Source: Filimonas lacunae (GTDB lineage Bacteria > Bacteroidota > Bacteroidia > Chitinophagales > Chitinophagaceae). Taken from it: DNA of 64,000 nt. Location: the NCBI RefSeq assembly GCF_002355595.1, contig NZ_AP017422.1, positions 6,204,823 through 6,268,822 of the forward strand. Reading direction: 5' to 3'. A program made the translations under genes and the position numbers. Position 1 is the stretch's first letter, and each line of letters begins with the position of its first letter. Of the stretch, positions 8,730-18,162 are shown piece by piece. The notes beneath the pieces were generated by a model, which searched no databases, had not been told where the DNA came from, and worked only from the letters and a program-made list of their open reading frames with translations.

Positions 8730-10490
8730 TTATGACTTTGAAGCTGCTTGTGTATACATCTTCTTACGCCGCCATTGCAACACCACTCCAAATCCTAACA
8801 CCAGTAGCACAGGCACTACAATATTCATCAACTGCCAGAAGGTACGCTGTTCTGCCACCTTGTTCTTATCCAGCAGTCGAAGGGTAACATCTTTATTCCT
8901 GCTTTCAAATATGCCGCTATTGCTAACCAGGTAATCTACACTGTTTAAGAAAAATTCCCTGTTGGCAAAACGGTAATTTTCAAAAGGCAACATACCCATA
9001 GGCATAGGCCCTGTAGTGCTGTTGTTGGCATTGGTTACAATATCGGCATCCGACACTACTATCTGTTTGGTAGGCGTGGCGTTCTCTATAGCAAAAGGCT
9101 GGCCAAGTGCGGCGGCTATACTATCTTTCTTGGCAGGTAGTAACCTGTTCGCAAACAGGGAGTGAAAGCGGCCTTCCAGTAACACAGCTACCGGTATCCT
9201 GCTTTTCCGAAACGAATTAAAGTCTTCTTCTGTGCGCACACTGTTTAAACTTACCAAAGCAGGAGAGTTGATCACACGGCTGTTGGTATCAGATGCCAGC
9301 AATATCGTTTTACGTATACCTGGAGCCTGCACCGTATCTATGCTGGTAGGGAAGATAGGTAACACCCTGTCCAGGTTTTTGGAAATAGGATTTTCGTTGC
9401 CCGCAGATAAAAACGGATAATAAGGCCAGGGGATTCTTTGCATACGCGGACTGTTGTCCGGGTTGTATCCTATTACTAATGGAATTTTAGAACAGTTTAA
9501 ATCCTGCAACAGATCGCCGTTAATGCGCACTCCATATTTGAACAACAGATCATCCAGATTCAGGTTCCTGTCAAAAGCCACAAAGTCGGCCTGACTGCGC
9601 ATCAGGCTATCCATCTCTGCATACAGCTTATCCACAAACCAAATGATCTTACCGCCGTGCATTACATACTGATCCAGTTTCAGTTTGTCTTCATCCGAAA
9701 AAGGCTGTGTAGGCTTTACAATAATCAGCGCATCAATATCTTCTGCACGGGGATAGCCCTGCTTTAAATCAAACACCGCCAGGCGGTAATCGTTACGCAG
9801 GTTTTCGCCCAGGTCGTTCACCGTTCTATCCACCGGCTCGCCGTTGCCAATGACATAAGCCACAGACGGTACATATTTGCGGGTGAGTTTATCAATAGCA
9901 TCTGCAAACTTAAACTCCAGTAAAGCTTCTGCAGCATTGCGTGTAGCTTCTTTATCTTCCTGTGGCACATCGGTGGTTACATTAAAGTTCTTAAACACTT
10001 TACGACTGCTGCGCAGGTCAATAGCATAGGGCTGACGATCTTTATAATATACCAAAGCCGAAGGCATTATTACCTGGCTGGTAGATTTGGCATCAGCTGC
10101 TTTCACCGTTTCACTTTGCTCAAACACCACCCCTAAACGTGCCAGGCTATCGTATAAATGAAAGCGGGCGCTATCATCCAGGCCTTCACCTGGTTGCTCA
10201 AAGGTTACACGCACATAGTTGCCACTCTGGTCGCGAAACTCCGTCAGCAAATCTTTGCTAGCAGCTGCCAGCTTACGGTAATCGGCAGGCAGGTCGCCCG
10301 TTAAAAACACTTTTACCGTAACAGGTGTATCCAGTTCGTGCAACAGTTTTTTGGTAGAAGCACTTAAACTAAAACGCTTTTCAGCAGTTAAGTCAACGCG
10401 GTAATGTATAGTGGAGGATATACTTATCACAAGCAGGAACGCAATAGCAATACCCACCCATCCATATTTAGAACGTATCAGATTACGCAT
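8730..10490 (-). CDS. gldG: Gliding-motility ABC transporter protein GldG
   Basis: Accessory subunit of the Gld ABC transporter (GldA-GldF-GldG) needed for Flavobacterium-type gliding. 586 residues: an N-terminal membrane anchor (GIAIAFLLVISISS), a long extracytoplasmic domain of the ABC-transporter auxiliary type (SLSASTKKLLHELDTPVTVK, AYVIGNGEPVDRTVNDLG), and a C-terminal membrane segment (IVVPVLLVLGFGVVLQW) followed by a basic tail. It starts 2 bases after the gldF stop, so the two are translationally linked. The ATPase gldA is not in the window. Confidence 0.93.
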   Translation of the reverse strand: MRNLIRSKYGWVGIAIAFLLVISISSTIHYRVDLTAEKRFSLSASTKKLLHELDTPVTVKVFLTGDLPADYRKLAAASKDLLTEFRDQSGNYVRVTFEQPGEGLDDSARFHLYDSLARLGVVFEQSETVKAADAKSTSQVIMPSALVYYKDRQPYAIDLRSSRKVFKNFNVTTDVPQEDKEATRNAAEALLEFKFADAIDKLTRKYVPSVAYVIGNGEPVDRTVNDLGENLRNDYRLAVFDLKQGYPRAEDIDALIIVKPTQPFSDEDKLKLDQYVMHGGKIIWFVDKLYAEMDSLMRSQADFVAFDRNLNLDDLLFKYGVRINGDLLQDLNCSKIPLVIGYNPDNSPRMQRIPWPYYPFLSAGNENPISKNLDRVLPIFPTSIDTVQAPGIRKTILLASDTNSRVINSPALVSLNSVRTEEDFNSFRKSRIPVAVLLEGRFHSLFANRLLPAKKDSIAAALGQPFAIENATPTKQIVVSDADIVTNANNSTTGPMPMGMLPFENYRFANREFFLNSVDYLVSNSGIFESRNKDVTLRLLDKNKVAEQRTFWQLMNIVVPVLLVLGFGVVLQWRRKKMYTQAASKS

Positions 10491-10492
10491 GA

Positions 10493-11215
10493 TTATCTCT
10501 TACTAATATTTCGTTGGGTAATAAGCAAAAACACTACAATAACACTGGCAAAGTATACCACATCACGCGTGTCTACCACGCCCCTGCTAATACTGTTATA
10601 ATGAAAGTTAATACCCAGCATTTCAATGTAATAGTCCAGCCCGTTTTTAAACACAGGCAGTTTACTCACGGCTTCAAAACCAGTATATAATAAAAAGCAA
10701 AGAAAAGCGCCGGTAATAAATGCAACCACGGTGTTGTTGGTAAAGCTGCTGGTGCATATGCCAATGGCAGTGAACACACATCCTAACAACAACAGACCAA
10801 TATAGCTACCTGCCGTACTGCCTTTATCAATGCCACCTATTACGCTTAGCTGCTGCATGCTTACGGCATAAATAACAGTGGGTAACAGCGCCACCAACAT
10901 AATGATCACCGCGCCAAAAAACTTACCCCATACAATTTGTGCACTGGATAAAGGCCATGTTTTCAGCAGTTCAAACGTGCCGCTTTTATACTCATCTGCT
11001 ATGCTGCGCATGGTAATGGTAGGCACCAGGAATAACAATATCCACGGACAGTACGAGAAAAAGCCGCTTAGCGAAGCGTAGCCAAATTCCAGCAAACTGG
11101 TGTCGGGGAAAACAAACAGGAAAAGTCCGTTTAACAGTAAGAAAATAGCGATAGCAATATAGCCGGTAAGGCTGTTAAAAAATTGCTGCCATTCTTTTTT
11201 GCATATCATCCACAT
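10493..11215 (-). CDS. gldF: Gliding-motility ABC transporter permease GldF
   Basis: ABC-2 type permease of the Gld transporter, 240 residues with six hydrophobic segments (YIAIAIFLLLNGLFLFVF, WILLFLVPTITMRSIADE, VIIMLVALLPTVIYAV, GLLLLGCVFTAIGIC, VAFITGAFLCFLLYTG, VVYFASVIVVFLLI). The block PTITMRSIADEYKSGTFELL is typical of ABC-2 permeases of this subfamily. A start two codons downstream (MICKKEWQ) is equally possible. First gene of the gldF-gldG pair; the upstream isc operon ends with its own terminator. Confidence 0.92.
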   Translation of the reverse strand: MWMICKKEWQQFFNSLTGYIAIAIFLLLNGLFLFVFPDTSLLEFGYASLSGFFSYCPWILLFLVPTITMRSIADEYKSGTFELLKTWPLSSAQIVWGKFFGAVIIMLVALLPTVIYAVSMQQLSVIGGIDKGSTAGSYIGLLLLGCVFTAIGICTSSFTNNTVVAFITGAFLCFLLYTGFEAVSKLPVFKNGLDYYIEMLGINFHYNSISRGVVDTRDVVYFASVIVVFLLITQRNISKR

Positions 11216-11274
11216 AAGTGTTCCAAAGCTAACGGGTTAGTTTCAGTTTCAGTGAAAGATGCGGTAAAATTTAT

Positions 11275-11310
11275 AACTAAAAAGGGCGTTACCTGCCGGC
11301 AACACCCTTT
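11275..11310 (-). terminator. Rho-independent terminator after iscA
   Basis: Read on the minus strand: AAAGGGTGTT, loop of about 10 bases, AACGCCCTTT with one G-U pair, then TTTA. It lies 21 bases past the iscA stop and separates the isc operon from gldF. Confidence 0.75.
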
Positions 11311-11330
11311 ACTATTTTCTGCTGGAAAAA

Positions 11331-11681
11331 CTACACTGAAAAACTTTCTCCGCAACCGCAGGTACGGGTGGCGTTAGGGTTGTTAAAGTAAAACCCTTTA
11401 CCATTTAAGCCTTCCGAAAAATCCAGTTCTGTATTTACCAGGTATAAAAAGCTTTTTAAATCGGTAACTACTTTAATGCCTTTGTCTTCAAAAACCTGGT
11501 CGCCCGGTTTTGACTCGTTATCAAAATCCAGTTTGTAGCTCAATCCAGAGCAACCACCACCTACTACCGATACACGCAAAAAGTAGGAAGGATCGTTACC
11601 AACACCTGCTTCGGCCATCAGGCTTTCCACTCTCACTTTTGCTTTATCACTTATAAATAAGCCGTTATCTGTTGCTACCAT
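11331..11681 (-). CDS. HesB/IscA family iron-sulfur assembly protein
   Basis: 116 residues, A-type carrier that passes Fe-S clusters to client proteins. The three conserved cysteines are present: one in VGGGCSGLSYKLDF and two in TCGCGESFSV at the C-terminus. IscA, ErpA and SufA cannot be separated by motif alone; the position behind iscS-iscU suggests IscA. It follows iscU with an 11-base gap. Confidence 0.9.
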   Translation of the reverse strand: MVATDNGLFISDKAKVRVESLMAEAGVGNDPSYFLRVSVVGGGCSGLSYKLDFDNESKPGDQVFEDKGIKVVTDLKSFLYLVNTELDFSEGLNGKGFYFNNPNATRTCGCGESFSV

Positions 11682-11692
11682 AATTGTAAATT

Positions 11693-12106
11693 TTAGTGAA
11701 TTCTTTCTTCAAATACCAGTTCTTCCAAACCGTTTTTCTTACGATAATCGTTAATTGCTGCCTTAATAGCATCTTCTGCCAATACAGAGCAATGTATTTT
11801 AACAGGAGGAAGGTTTAATTCTTCCACAATCTCCATGTTGTCAATTTTCAAAGCTTCGTCCACGCTTTTTCCTTTTAACCACTCCGTGGCCAGGGAAGAA
11901 GAAGCGATAGCCGATCCGCAGCCAAAGGTTTTAAACTTGGCATCCTGGATAACGCCATCATCACCTACCTGAATCTGCAAACGCATTACGTCGCCACATT
12001 CAGGAGCGCCTACCAGGCCGGTACCTACATTAGCCGCACTTTTGTCTAATGTACCCACATTCTTGGGATTATTATAATGATCAATTACTTTATCTGAATA
12101 TGCCAT
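11693..12106 (-). CDS. iscU: Fe-S cluster scaffold protein IscU
   Basis: Scaffold on which [2Fe-2S] and [4Fe-4S] clusters are built from IscS-derived sulfur. 137 residues with all three ligand cysteines: VGAPECGDVMRL, KTFGCGSAIASSS and VKIHCSVLAEDAI. The segment LPPVKIHC holds the LPPVK motif known to bind the HscA chaperone in the IscU type, although no hscA/hscB is seen here. Middle gene of iscS-iscU-iscA. Confidence 0.95.
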   Translation of the reverse strand: MAYSDKVIDHYNNPKNVGTLDKSAANVGTGLVGAPECGDVMRLQIQVGDDGVIQDAKFKTFGCGSAIASSSLATEWLKGKSVDEALKIDNMEIVEELNLPPVKIHCSVLAEDAIKAAINDYRKKNGLEELVFEERIH

Positions 12107-12189
12107 AACATTGCTGCTTCTGTCTTTTCTAACCAGACCCTCGCTGCGAAGCCACAGGTTTTATAAAATATGTTCAACTATCACCTAAA

Positions 12190-13407
12190 CTAGTGGTGCG
12201 CCCACTCAATGGAATTCATATCCACACCATCTTTATACATTTCCCAAAGCGGGCTCATGTCTCTTAATTTCAGCACCGTGTTACGCACATGCTCAATCGT
12301 ATAGTCGATCTGCTCTTCGGTGGTAAAGCGGCCTAATCCAAAACGCAGCGAACTGTGTGCCAGATCATCTCCTAAACCTAATGCCTTTAACACATAGCTG
12401 GGTTCCAGTGAAGCAGAAGTACAGGCAGATCCGGATGATACCGCAATGGTTTTATTAAAGCCCATCATCAAACCTTCTCCTTCTACATATTTGAAAGAAA
12501 TATTGCTTACATGTGGTAAACGATGTTCTTTATCACCATTCAGGTAGCTTTCTTCTATTTCCAGCAAAGCATTTTCCAGCTTATCGCGTAAAGCCTGAAT
12601 GCGTTTGGTATCAGATTCCATTTCCAAACGGCACAGTTCGCAAGCCTTACCCAGACCTACAATACCAGGCACGTTTAAGGTACCGCTACGCATACCTCTT
12701 TCATGTCCGCCACCATCCATTTGCGCAGTTACTTTTACACGTGGATTTTTACGCCGTACATATAAAGCGCCTACGCCTTTAGGACCGTACATTTTATGCG
12801 CGCTGAAAGCCATGATATCAATACCATCTTTGTTTACATCTACCGGCACTTTACCAACCGCCTGTGTAGCATCGGTAAAAAACAGCACGCCATGCTTGCG
12901 GGCAATAGCGCTGATTTCTTTCACGGGCTGTATCACACCTACCTCGTTATTGGCATACATGATAGCAATTAAAACAGTAGTAGGTTTTATAGCAGCTTCC
13001 AGTTCTTTCAAATCAATTAAACCTTCGGGGTTTACAGTCAGGTAAGTAACCTCACCGCCTGCTTTTTCTATATGTTTACAGGTATCCAGTACCGCTTTAT
13101 GTTCAGTAGTAGCCGTAATAATATGGTTGCCTTTAGTAGCATACATTTCAAACACCCCCTTAATAGCCAGATTGTCGCCTTCTGTTGCTCCGGAAGTGAA
13201 AATAATTTCTTTCGGGTCGGAACCAATCAGCTTTGCTACCTGTTCACGCGCATAATCCACACCTTCCTCTGCTTCCCATCCAAACGGGTGGTTGCGGCTG
13301 GCAGCATTACCGAAGTGCTCGGTAAAGTAGGGCACCATCGCTTCCAGTACCCGGGGGTCCATTGGAGTGGTTGCATTGTTATCTAAATAAATGGGTAGTT
13401 TTAACAT
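12190..13407 (-). CDS. iscS: Cysteine desulfurase IscS
   Basis: PLP enzyme that takes sulfur from L-cysteine as a persulfide for Fe-S clusters and tRNA thiolation. 405 residues. Seen: [20 protein letters not shown] at the start, the aminotransferase class V core, PLP Lys in [17 protein letters not shown], and the mobile catalytic Cys in [17 protein letters not shown], the long loop typical of the IscS rather than SufS group. First gene of the operon; 83 bases before iscU. Confidence 0.95.
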   Translation of the reverse strand: MLKLPIYLDNNATTPMDPRVLEAMVPYFTEHFGNAASRNHPFGWEAEEGVDYAREQVAKLIGSDPKEIIFTSGATEGDNLAIKGVFEMYATKGNHIITATTEHKAVLDTCKHIEKAGGEVTYLTVNPEGLIDLKELEAAIKPTTVLIAIMYANNEVGVIQPVKEISAIARKHGVLFFTDATQAVGKVPVDVNKDGIDIMAFSAHKMYGPKGVGALYVRRKNPRVKVTAQMDGGGHERGMRSGTLNVPGIVGLGKACELCRLEMESDTKRIQALRDKLENALLEIEESYLNGDKEHRLPHVSNISFKYVEGEGLMMGFNKTIAVSSGSACTSASLEPSYVLKALGLGDDLAHSSLRFGLGRFTTEEQIDYTIEHVRNTVLKLRDMSPLWEMYKDGVDMNSIEWAHH

Positions 13408-13441
13408 GACTCAATTACGATTTATCTTCTGCTTAATAATA

Positions 13442-13449
13442 CAAAAATA
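13442..13449 (-). promoter_or_regulatory. Possible -7 element of iscS
   Basis: On the minus strand TATTTTTG matches TAnnTTTG, 34 bases before the iscS ATG. No TTG at the expected -33 distance, so weak. Confidence 0.35.
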
Positions 13450-13515
13450 CGTCAATCAGTTGTATTTTGGGAAGCAGCCAAGATTGATAAAATCTATTCC
13501 GTATATCGAAAATCT

Positions 13516-13932
13516 ATGCTTCATATGCCAAAAGTTGAACACATTGGCATTGCCGTAAAAGCCCTTTCCACCTCTGTTTCTTTGTTTGAAAAACTATTAA
13601 ATACTGCCTGTTATAAAACAGAATCTGTTGAAAGTGAGCATGTAAATACGGACTTCTTGCAAAAAGGAGAAACGAAGATTGAGCTATTGGAGAGCAGTGA
13701 TCCTGATGGGGGGATTGCCAGGTTTATTGCACACAAAGGCGAAGGCATTCATCACATTGCCTTTGAAGTCAGAGATATACAAGCAGAAATGAACCGTTTA
13801 CAGCAGAAGGGCCTCCAATTGCTGAATACGGTTCCTAAAAAAGGAGCAGATAATAAACTCGTATGCTTTTTACATCCGGCAGGCACCAATAGTGTATTGG
13901 TAGAACTTTGCCAGTCTATTGCACCATTATAA
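13516..13932 (+). CDS. mce: Methylmalonyl-CoA epimerase
   Basis: Small vicinal-oxygen-chelate (glyoxalase-fold) metal enzyme that interconverts (2S)- and (2R)-methylmalonyl-CoA in the propionate/succinate pathway. 138 residues; family start VEHIGIAVKALSTSVSLFEK, metal ligands expected in VEHIGIAV, IHHIAFEVRDI and VLVELCQ. A second ATG three codons in (13525) matches the usual N-terminus MPKVEHIG as well or better. Its last 6 bases overlap the end of rnc on the opposite strand. The mutase itself is not adjacent. Confidence 0.93.
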   Translation: MLHMPKVEHIGIAVKALSTSVSLFEKLLNTACYKTESVESEHVNTDFLQKGETKIELLESSDPDGGIARFIAHKGEGIHHIAFEVRDIQAEMNRLQQKGLQLLNTVPKKGADNKLVCFLHPAGTNSVLVELCQSIAPL

Positions 13933-14634
13933 GCCCAGCTTTTCAATGGCCAGCTGAGCAGCAATCTGGCTGGCATCTTTTTTATTAAACCCTTTACCCT
14001 GCGAAAGTACTTCACCATCCAGCACGGCAGCAATGGTAAACACCCTTCTGCCGTTCTCCATTTTTTCGTCAGCGGTATCAAACTCCAGTATTTTGCCATT
14101 TTTACTGGCCCAACCTATCAGTTTGTTTTTAAGGTTAATATCAATTTGCTCCAGGTCATCCACAAACAAATGCGGTAACACAATACGTTGCAGCACCCAT
14201 TTCTGAGTGCGCTTGTATCCTTTGTCAAGGTACACAGCCCCTACCACCGCTTCGAGCGTGTTACCAAATATCTGGCTACTCTTTAACGAACCATCAAACT
14301 TGTTGTAAATGGTTAGTCGTTTAAGCCCCATTTTTAGCGCAATATCATTCAATTGCTGCCTGTTAACCATCTTGCTACGCATTTCGGTTAAAAAGCCTTC
14401 TCCCCTGTAAGGATACCGTTTAAACAGGTAGTCTGCTATAATAGTGCTTAACACAGCATCGCCAAGGTATTCTAACCGCTCATTGTTTTCCTCCGGGCCT
14501 TCTTTCACGCTCCGGTGGCTTAGTGCAGTACGGTACAGATGTATGTTACCAGGTGTAACACCCAGCACATTCGTTAGCTGTCCTTCAAACGATTGCTTGT
14601 CCTTCTTTCTAAATAATCTGTTAATGAATTGCAC
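13927..14634 (-). CDS. rnc: Ribonuclease III
   Basis: Double-strand-specific endoribonuclease for rRNA and mRNA processing. 235 residues: catalytic domain with the signature NERLEYLGDAVLSTI, second acidic cluster GNTLEAVVGAVYLDKGY, then a C-terminal dsRNA-binding domain (KKDASQIAAQLAIEKLGL). It starts 4 bases after the fabF stop, giving the widely conserved acpP-fabF-rnc order, and converges with and overlaps mce. Confidence 0.95.
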   Translation of the reverse strand: MQFINRLFRKKDKQSFEGQLTNVLGVTPGNIHLYRTALSHRSVKEGPEENNERLEYLGDAVLSTIIADYLFKRYPYRGEGFLTEMRSKMVNRQQLNDIALKMGLKRLTIYNKFDGSLKSSQIFGNTLEAVVGAVYLDKGYKRTQKWVLQRIVLPHLFVDDLEQIDINLKNKLIGWASKNGKILEFDTADEKMENGRRVFTIAAVLDGEVLSQGKGFNKKDASQIAAQLAIEKLGL

Positions 14635-14638
14635 GAAC

Positions 14639-15892
14639 TCAAGCTACATATTTTTTCACTATCAGCGAAGCATTATGCCCGCCAAATCCAAAAGTGTTGC
14701 TCAAAGCTGCATTAACAGTGCGCTTTTGTGGCTTCCAGAAAGTGAGGTTTAAGTTTGGATCCAGGTCTGGATCGTCAGTAAAGTGGTTAATAGTAGGCGG
14801 TACAATATCATGTACCACACTCATTACACAGGCAATGGCTTCTATTACCCCGGCAGCACCAAGCAGGTGACCGGTCATAGATTTGGTAGAGCTGATGTTC
14901 ATGTTATAAGCATGCTCTCCAAATACAGCTTGTATTGCTTTTACTTCTGCGTAATCGCCTAAAGGCGTAGAAGTACCATGTACATTAATGTAATCAATGT
15001 CAGATGCTTTCATACCGGCATCATCTAAAGTAGCCAGCATTACATTTTTAGCACCCAACCCTTCCGGATGTGGGGCTGTAATATGGTGTGCATCGGCAGT
15101 GGCACCAGCACCACCAAATTCGCAATAAATACGTGCACCACGGGCTAAAGCATGTTCCAGTTCTTCCAGAACCAGGATACCAGCGCCCTCTCCCATTACA
15201 AATCCGTCGCGGTCTTTATCAAAGGGGCGTGAAGCAGTTTTAGGATCGTCATTACGCTCGCTTAATGCTTTCATTGCGTTAAACCCGCCCACACCTGCTT
15301 CGCTCACCACACTTTCACTTCCTCCGGCCAGAATAATATCAGCTTTACCCAGGCGTATCAGGTTAAAAGCATCCATCAATGCATGGGTAGAAGATGCACA
15401 GGCAGATACAACAGCATAGTTAGGACCACGAAAACCGTGTCTCATAGAGATCTGACCAGCTGCAATATCCAAAATCATTTTAGGGATAAAGAAGGGATTA
15501 TACCTGGGAGTTCCATCTCCTTTAGCAAACTCCATCACTTCATTCTGAAATGTGATAAGGCCACCGATACCACTGGAAAAAATAACTCCAATACGATCGG
15601 CATTCATGGTATCCTTATCAATACCAGCGCTTTTTACAGCTTCATCACTAACTACCAAAGCCGTTTGTGCAAAACGATCAATTTTGCGGGCTTCTTTCTT
15701 ATCCAGGAATTGCGTTGGCTCGAAATCCTTCAATTCACAGGCAAACCTAGTTTTAAACTTGCTGCAATCAAATGCTTTGATATAATCGGCCCCGGATTTA
15801 CCATTCAGTAATCCATCCCAATATTCTTCCAGATTATTACCAATTGGTGTTAATGCTCCGATTCCGGTTACTACTACTCGTTTTAATTGCAT
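14639..15892 (-). CDS. fabF: Beta-ketoacyl-ACP synthase II
   Basis: Condenses malonyl-ACP with acyl-ACP in fatty-acid elongation. The frame is open to an ATG at 15946, but the start at 15892 (MQLKRVVVTGIGALTPIGNN) matches the family N-terminus. The Cys-His-His triad is visible: VVSACASSTHALMDAFN, NVHGTSTPLGDYAEVKA and SMTGHLLGAAGVIEAI, plus NTFGFGGHNAS near the end. About 417 residues, normal. Lies between acpP and rnc in one transcription unit. Confidence 0.95.
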   Translation of the reverse strand: MQLKRVVVTGIGALTPIGNNLEEYWDGLLNGKSGADYIKAFDCSKFKTRFACELKDFEPTQFLDKKEARKIDRFAQTALVVSDEAVKSAGIDKDTMNADRIGVIFSSGIGGLITFQNEVMEFAKGDGTPRYNPFFIPKMILDIAAGQISMRHGFRGPNYAVVSACASSTHALMDAFNLIRLGKADIILAGGSESVVSEAGVGGFNAMKALSERNDDPKTASRPFDKDRDGFVMGEGAGILVLEELEHALARGARIYCEFGGAGATADAHHITAPHPEGLGAKNVMLATLDDAGMKASDIDYINVHGTSTPLGDYAEVKAIQAVFGEHAYNMNISSTKSMTGHLLGAAGVIEAIACVMSVVHDIVPPTINHFTDDPDLDPNLNLTFWKPQKRTVNAALSNTFGFGGHNASLIVKKYVA

Positions 15893-15988
15893 ACGGTTAT
15901 GCCCATGTTTGAAGTGATAAATCCGCCCCAGGTCGCCGTTAAGCATCCGTCAGGCGGATCAAATAATATCGCAAAGAACGGTTTCCCG

Positions 15989-16225
15989 TTACTTGGCATG
16001 CTCTTCCAGATAAGCCACTGCCTGACCAACAGTGGTAATAGTTTCGGCTTGCTCGTCAGGGATAGAGATGTTGAATTCTTTTTCGAACTCCATAATCAGC
16101 TCTACGGTGTCTAAAGAATCGGCACCCAGATCGTTGGTGAAGGAAGCCTCGTTGGTTACTTCAGCTTCATCTACTCCTAATTTGTCAACAATGATCTTCT
16201 TAACTCTTGTTGCAATGTCTGACAT
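15989..16225 (-). CDS. acpP: Acyl carrier protein
   Basis: 78-residue acidic carrier whose Ser, in the motif [15 protein letters not shown], receives 4'-phosphopantetheine. The frame extends upstream to 16321, but the ATG at 16225 ([18 protein letters not shown]) gives the standard length, and the upstream part overlaps the promoter. First gene of acpP-fabF-rnc. Confidence 0.95.
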   Translation of the reverse strand: MSDIATRVKKIIVDKLGVDEAEVTNEASFTNDLGADSLDTVELIMEFEKEFNISIPDEQAETITTVGQAVAYLEEHAK

Positions 16226-16248
16226 TTTGAAAAGTTTTGTTACAGGCG

Positions 16249-16277
16249 CAAAAATATAATTTTTGACAAATAAGCAA
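16249..16277 (-). promoter_or_regulatory. Promoter of acpP-fabF-rnc
   Basis: On the minus strand TTG (16277-16275), an 18-base spacer, then TATTTTTG (16256-16249). This fits the Bacteroidota -33 TTG / -7 TAnnTTTG pattern and lies 23 bases before the acpP ATG. Confidence 0.55.
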
Positions 16278-16395
16278 GCTTTTAAGCCACTTTTGTTTTT
16301 GCGGTGAATAAATGACCGCATTTCATTGCAATGTGTACATTTTTTTTCACATTACATTCTCTGGAAATCCCTTTAAACAAGGGTGTTCATACACT

Positions 16396-17631
16396 TTACC
16401 CCTGCTGTTCATCCACAATATCAAATAAATACCGGCAGTAATAATTTTGTATGGTTCGGAAGAAACAGACAGCAACACCAGCTAAAAACAGCAGCACAGT
16501 AACCGTTATTGTTTCCTGCACCAGGTAACCAATGCCACCCAACACAATAATCAGCCGTGCATATTCCAGGTAAAACACCCACTTTTTCTGTTCCAGTATT
16601 GCACCTGTGTTAATAAGTGATACTATAATAAAAGCCGAGAAAATGGTAAGCTGGGCAACAGACAACCACTTTTCTAATAAACTCACCGCAAATAATAATA
16701 GTAACGACACCCCGGTTTGTACAATAATATAAGTATGCTGCGCCTTATTATTTTTAGTTCGGGCAGGTGGAGCCGTAAAAAATAGCTTTTCCAGTTTGTC
16801 ACGATTGGCGGGATCTATATTATCCGGTTTCCCGAAAATAATTTTCCAGCACTCCTTCACACTGCGGGCATGTAATAAAGCATATCCTATTTCCAGCATA
16901 AAATGAAAATGCTGCCATAAAAAGCTATGACGTTCCAGTGGCTTGGTAAGTCCATAGGTAATTTTAACAGAATCTCCCTCTTTTACAAAAGTGCCAAACA
17001 ACTTATCCCAGATAATAAGCACATCCCCATAATTCTTATCCAGGTACTCTTCATTGCTGGAATGATGTACGCGGTGATGTGAGGGCGTTACAAACAGGTA
17101 TTCTATCCATCCCAGCTTGCCAATGGTTTGCGTGTGGGTAAAAAACGGGTATAATCCGTGAATCAATAAAAACAGCGTGATCATTTCAGGCGGAAAACCG
17201 ATCAATGGCAATACCGACCAGAACAAACTGCGCACCACCGCCTGGAAAATGGTAATTCTTGCCGCCACTGTAAAATTAAAATCCTCACTCTGGTGGTGCA
17301 CCACATGCACCGCCCAGAAAATATTCATTTCATGCGCCAGCCGGTGATACCAGTACCACACCAGGTCGGTAAATAAAAACAACAGCACCCAGGTATACCA
17401 GTGCGGGGTAATGGAAAACAGGGCAAAATGCTTATATATATAGGTAAACAGGTAAAAAAACAATCCTGTAGTGAACACATCCGTTAACCGTTCGGCAATG
17501 CCCACATTTAAATTGGCGATACTTTCTGCAAAAGAATGGTGGTTTAACCCCTTTTTACGGCAATGCCAATATTCTAAGCCAATAAAAAACAAGAAAAAGG
17601 GTACAGCAAGCCCTATTACATTAATGCCCAT
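16396..17631 (-). CDS. Membrane sterol-desaturase/fatty-acid-hydroxylase family protein
   Basis: Integral-membrane di-iron oxygenase family. 411 residues with several hydrophobic segments and three His clusters: HRLAHEMN (HxxxH), HVVHHQS (HxxHH) and HRVHHSSNEEY (HxxHH), plus HGLYPFFTHTQ. The C-terminal about 110 residues are a further set of membrane helices (YIIVQTGVSLLLLFAV, ARLIIVLGGIGYLV). Bacterial members hydroxylate lipids such as sterols, hopanoids, fatty acids or sulfonolipid-type lipids; the substrate here is not readable. Monocistronic, with 170 bases before acpP. Confidence 0.85.
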   Translation of the reverse strand: MGINVIGLAVPFFLFFIGLEYWHCRKKGLNHHSFAESIANLNVGIAERLTDVFTTGLFFYLFTYIYKHFALFSITPHWYTWVLLFLFTDLVWYWYHRLAHEMNIFWAVHVVHHQSEDFNFTVAARITIFQAVVRSLFWSVLPLIGFPPEMITLFLLIHGLYPFFTHTQTIGKLGWIEYLFVTPSHHRVHHSSNEEYLDKNYGDVLIIWDKLFGTFVKEGDSVKITYGLTKPLERHSFLWQHFHFMLEIGYALLHARSVKECWKIIFGKPDNIDPANRDKLEKLFFTAPPARTKNNKAQHTYIIVQTGVSLLLLFAVSLLEKWLSVAQLTIFSAFIIVSLINTGAILEQKKWVFYLEYARLIIVLGGIGYLVQETITVTVLLFLAGVAVCFFRTIQNYYCRYLFDIVDEQQG

Positions 17632-17729
17632 ATCTAACAGTTGTTTAGTCTACCATAAATGTAGAGTAAATTTTTATAAGCAGAATCCGAAAAATGATCC
17701 TTAACTTGAAATTTTAACAGCATACATGT

Positions 17730-18158
17730 ATGGCTATCAGAATAATCGATCACGGCTCTAAAGAGTACCAGCAAATGATTAATCTGCGGCACATGGTTTT
17801 ACGTAAACCCCTTGGCCTGGATTTTTCTACAGAGGAATTAGCAAAAGAAAAAGATGATATACTGATTGGCTGTTTTGACGAGGACAAAATGGAAGGCTGT
17901 TGCCTGCTTACCGATAGCGGTAATAAAATCATTCGTTTGCGCCAGATGGCAGTACTGTCAGGATTACAAGGCAAAGGCCTGGGCAGGGTATTAATGCAAT
18001 ACGCCGAAAACATTGCACGCGACCGCGGATATCAAAAATTATCTATGCACGCCCGTAAAACGGCAGTAGGCTTTTACGAAAAGCTGGGCTACCGCATTAC
18101 AGGCGATGAATTTACAGAAGTAACCATACCTCATTTTGAAATGGAAAAGGTACTGTAA
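17730..18158 (+). CDS. GNAT family N-acetyltransferase
   Basis: 142 residues, transfers an acetyl group from acetyl-CoA to an unknown substrate. The acetyl-CoA pyrophosphate loop is QGKGLGRVLM (Q/RxxGxG/A) after RQMAVLSGL, followed by SMHARKTAVGFYEKLGYR, the standard motif B. Similar to the ElaA/YjcF-like group of small GNATs, but that is only a resemblance. Convergent with the YcxB-like gene, 4 bases apart. Confidence 0.88.
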   Translation: MAIRIIDHGSKEYQQMINLRHMVLRKPLGLDFSTEELAKEKDDILIGCFDEDKMEGCCLLTDSGNKIIRLRQMAVLSGLQGKGLGRVLMQYAENIARDRGYQKLSMHARKTAVGFYEKLGYRITGDEFTEVTIPHFEMEKVL

Positions 18159-18162
18159 ACAA

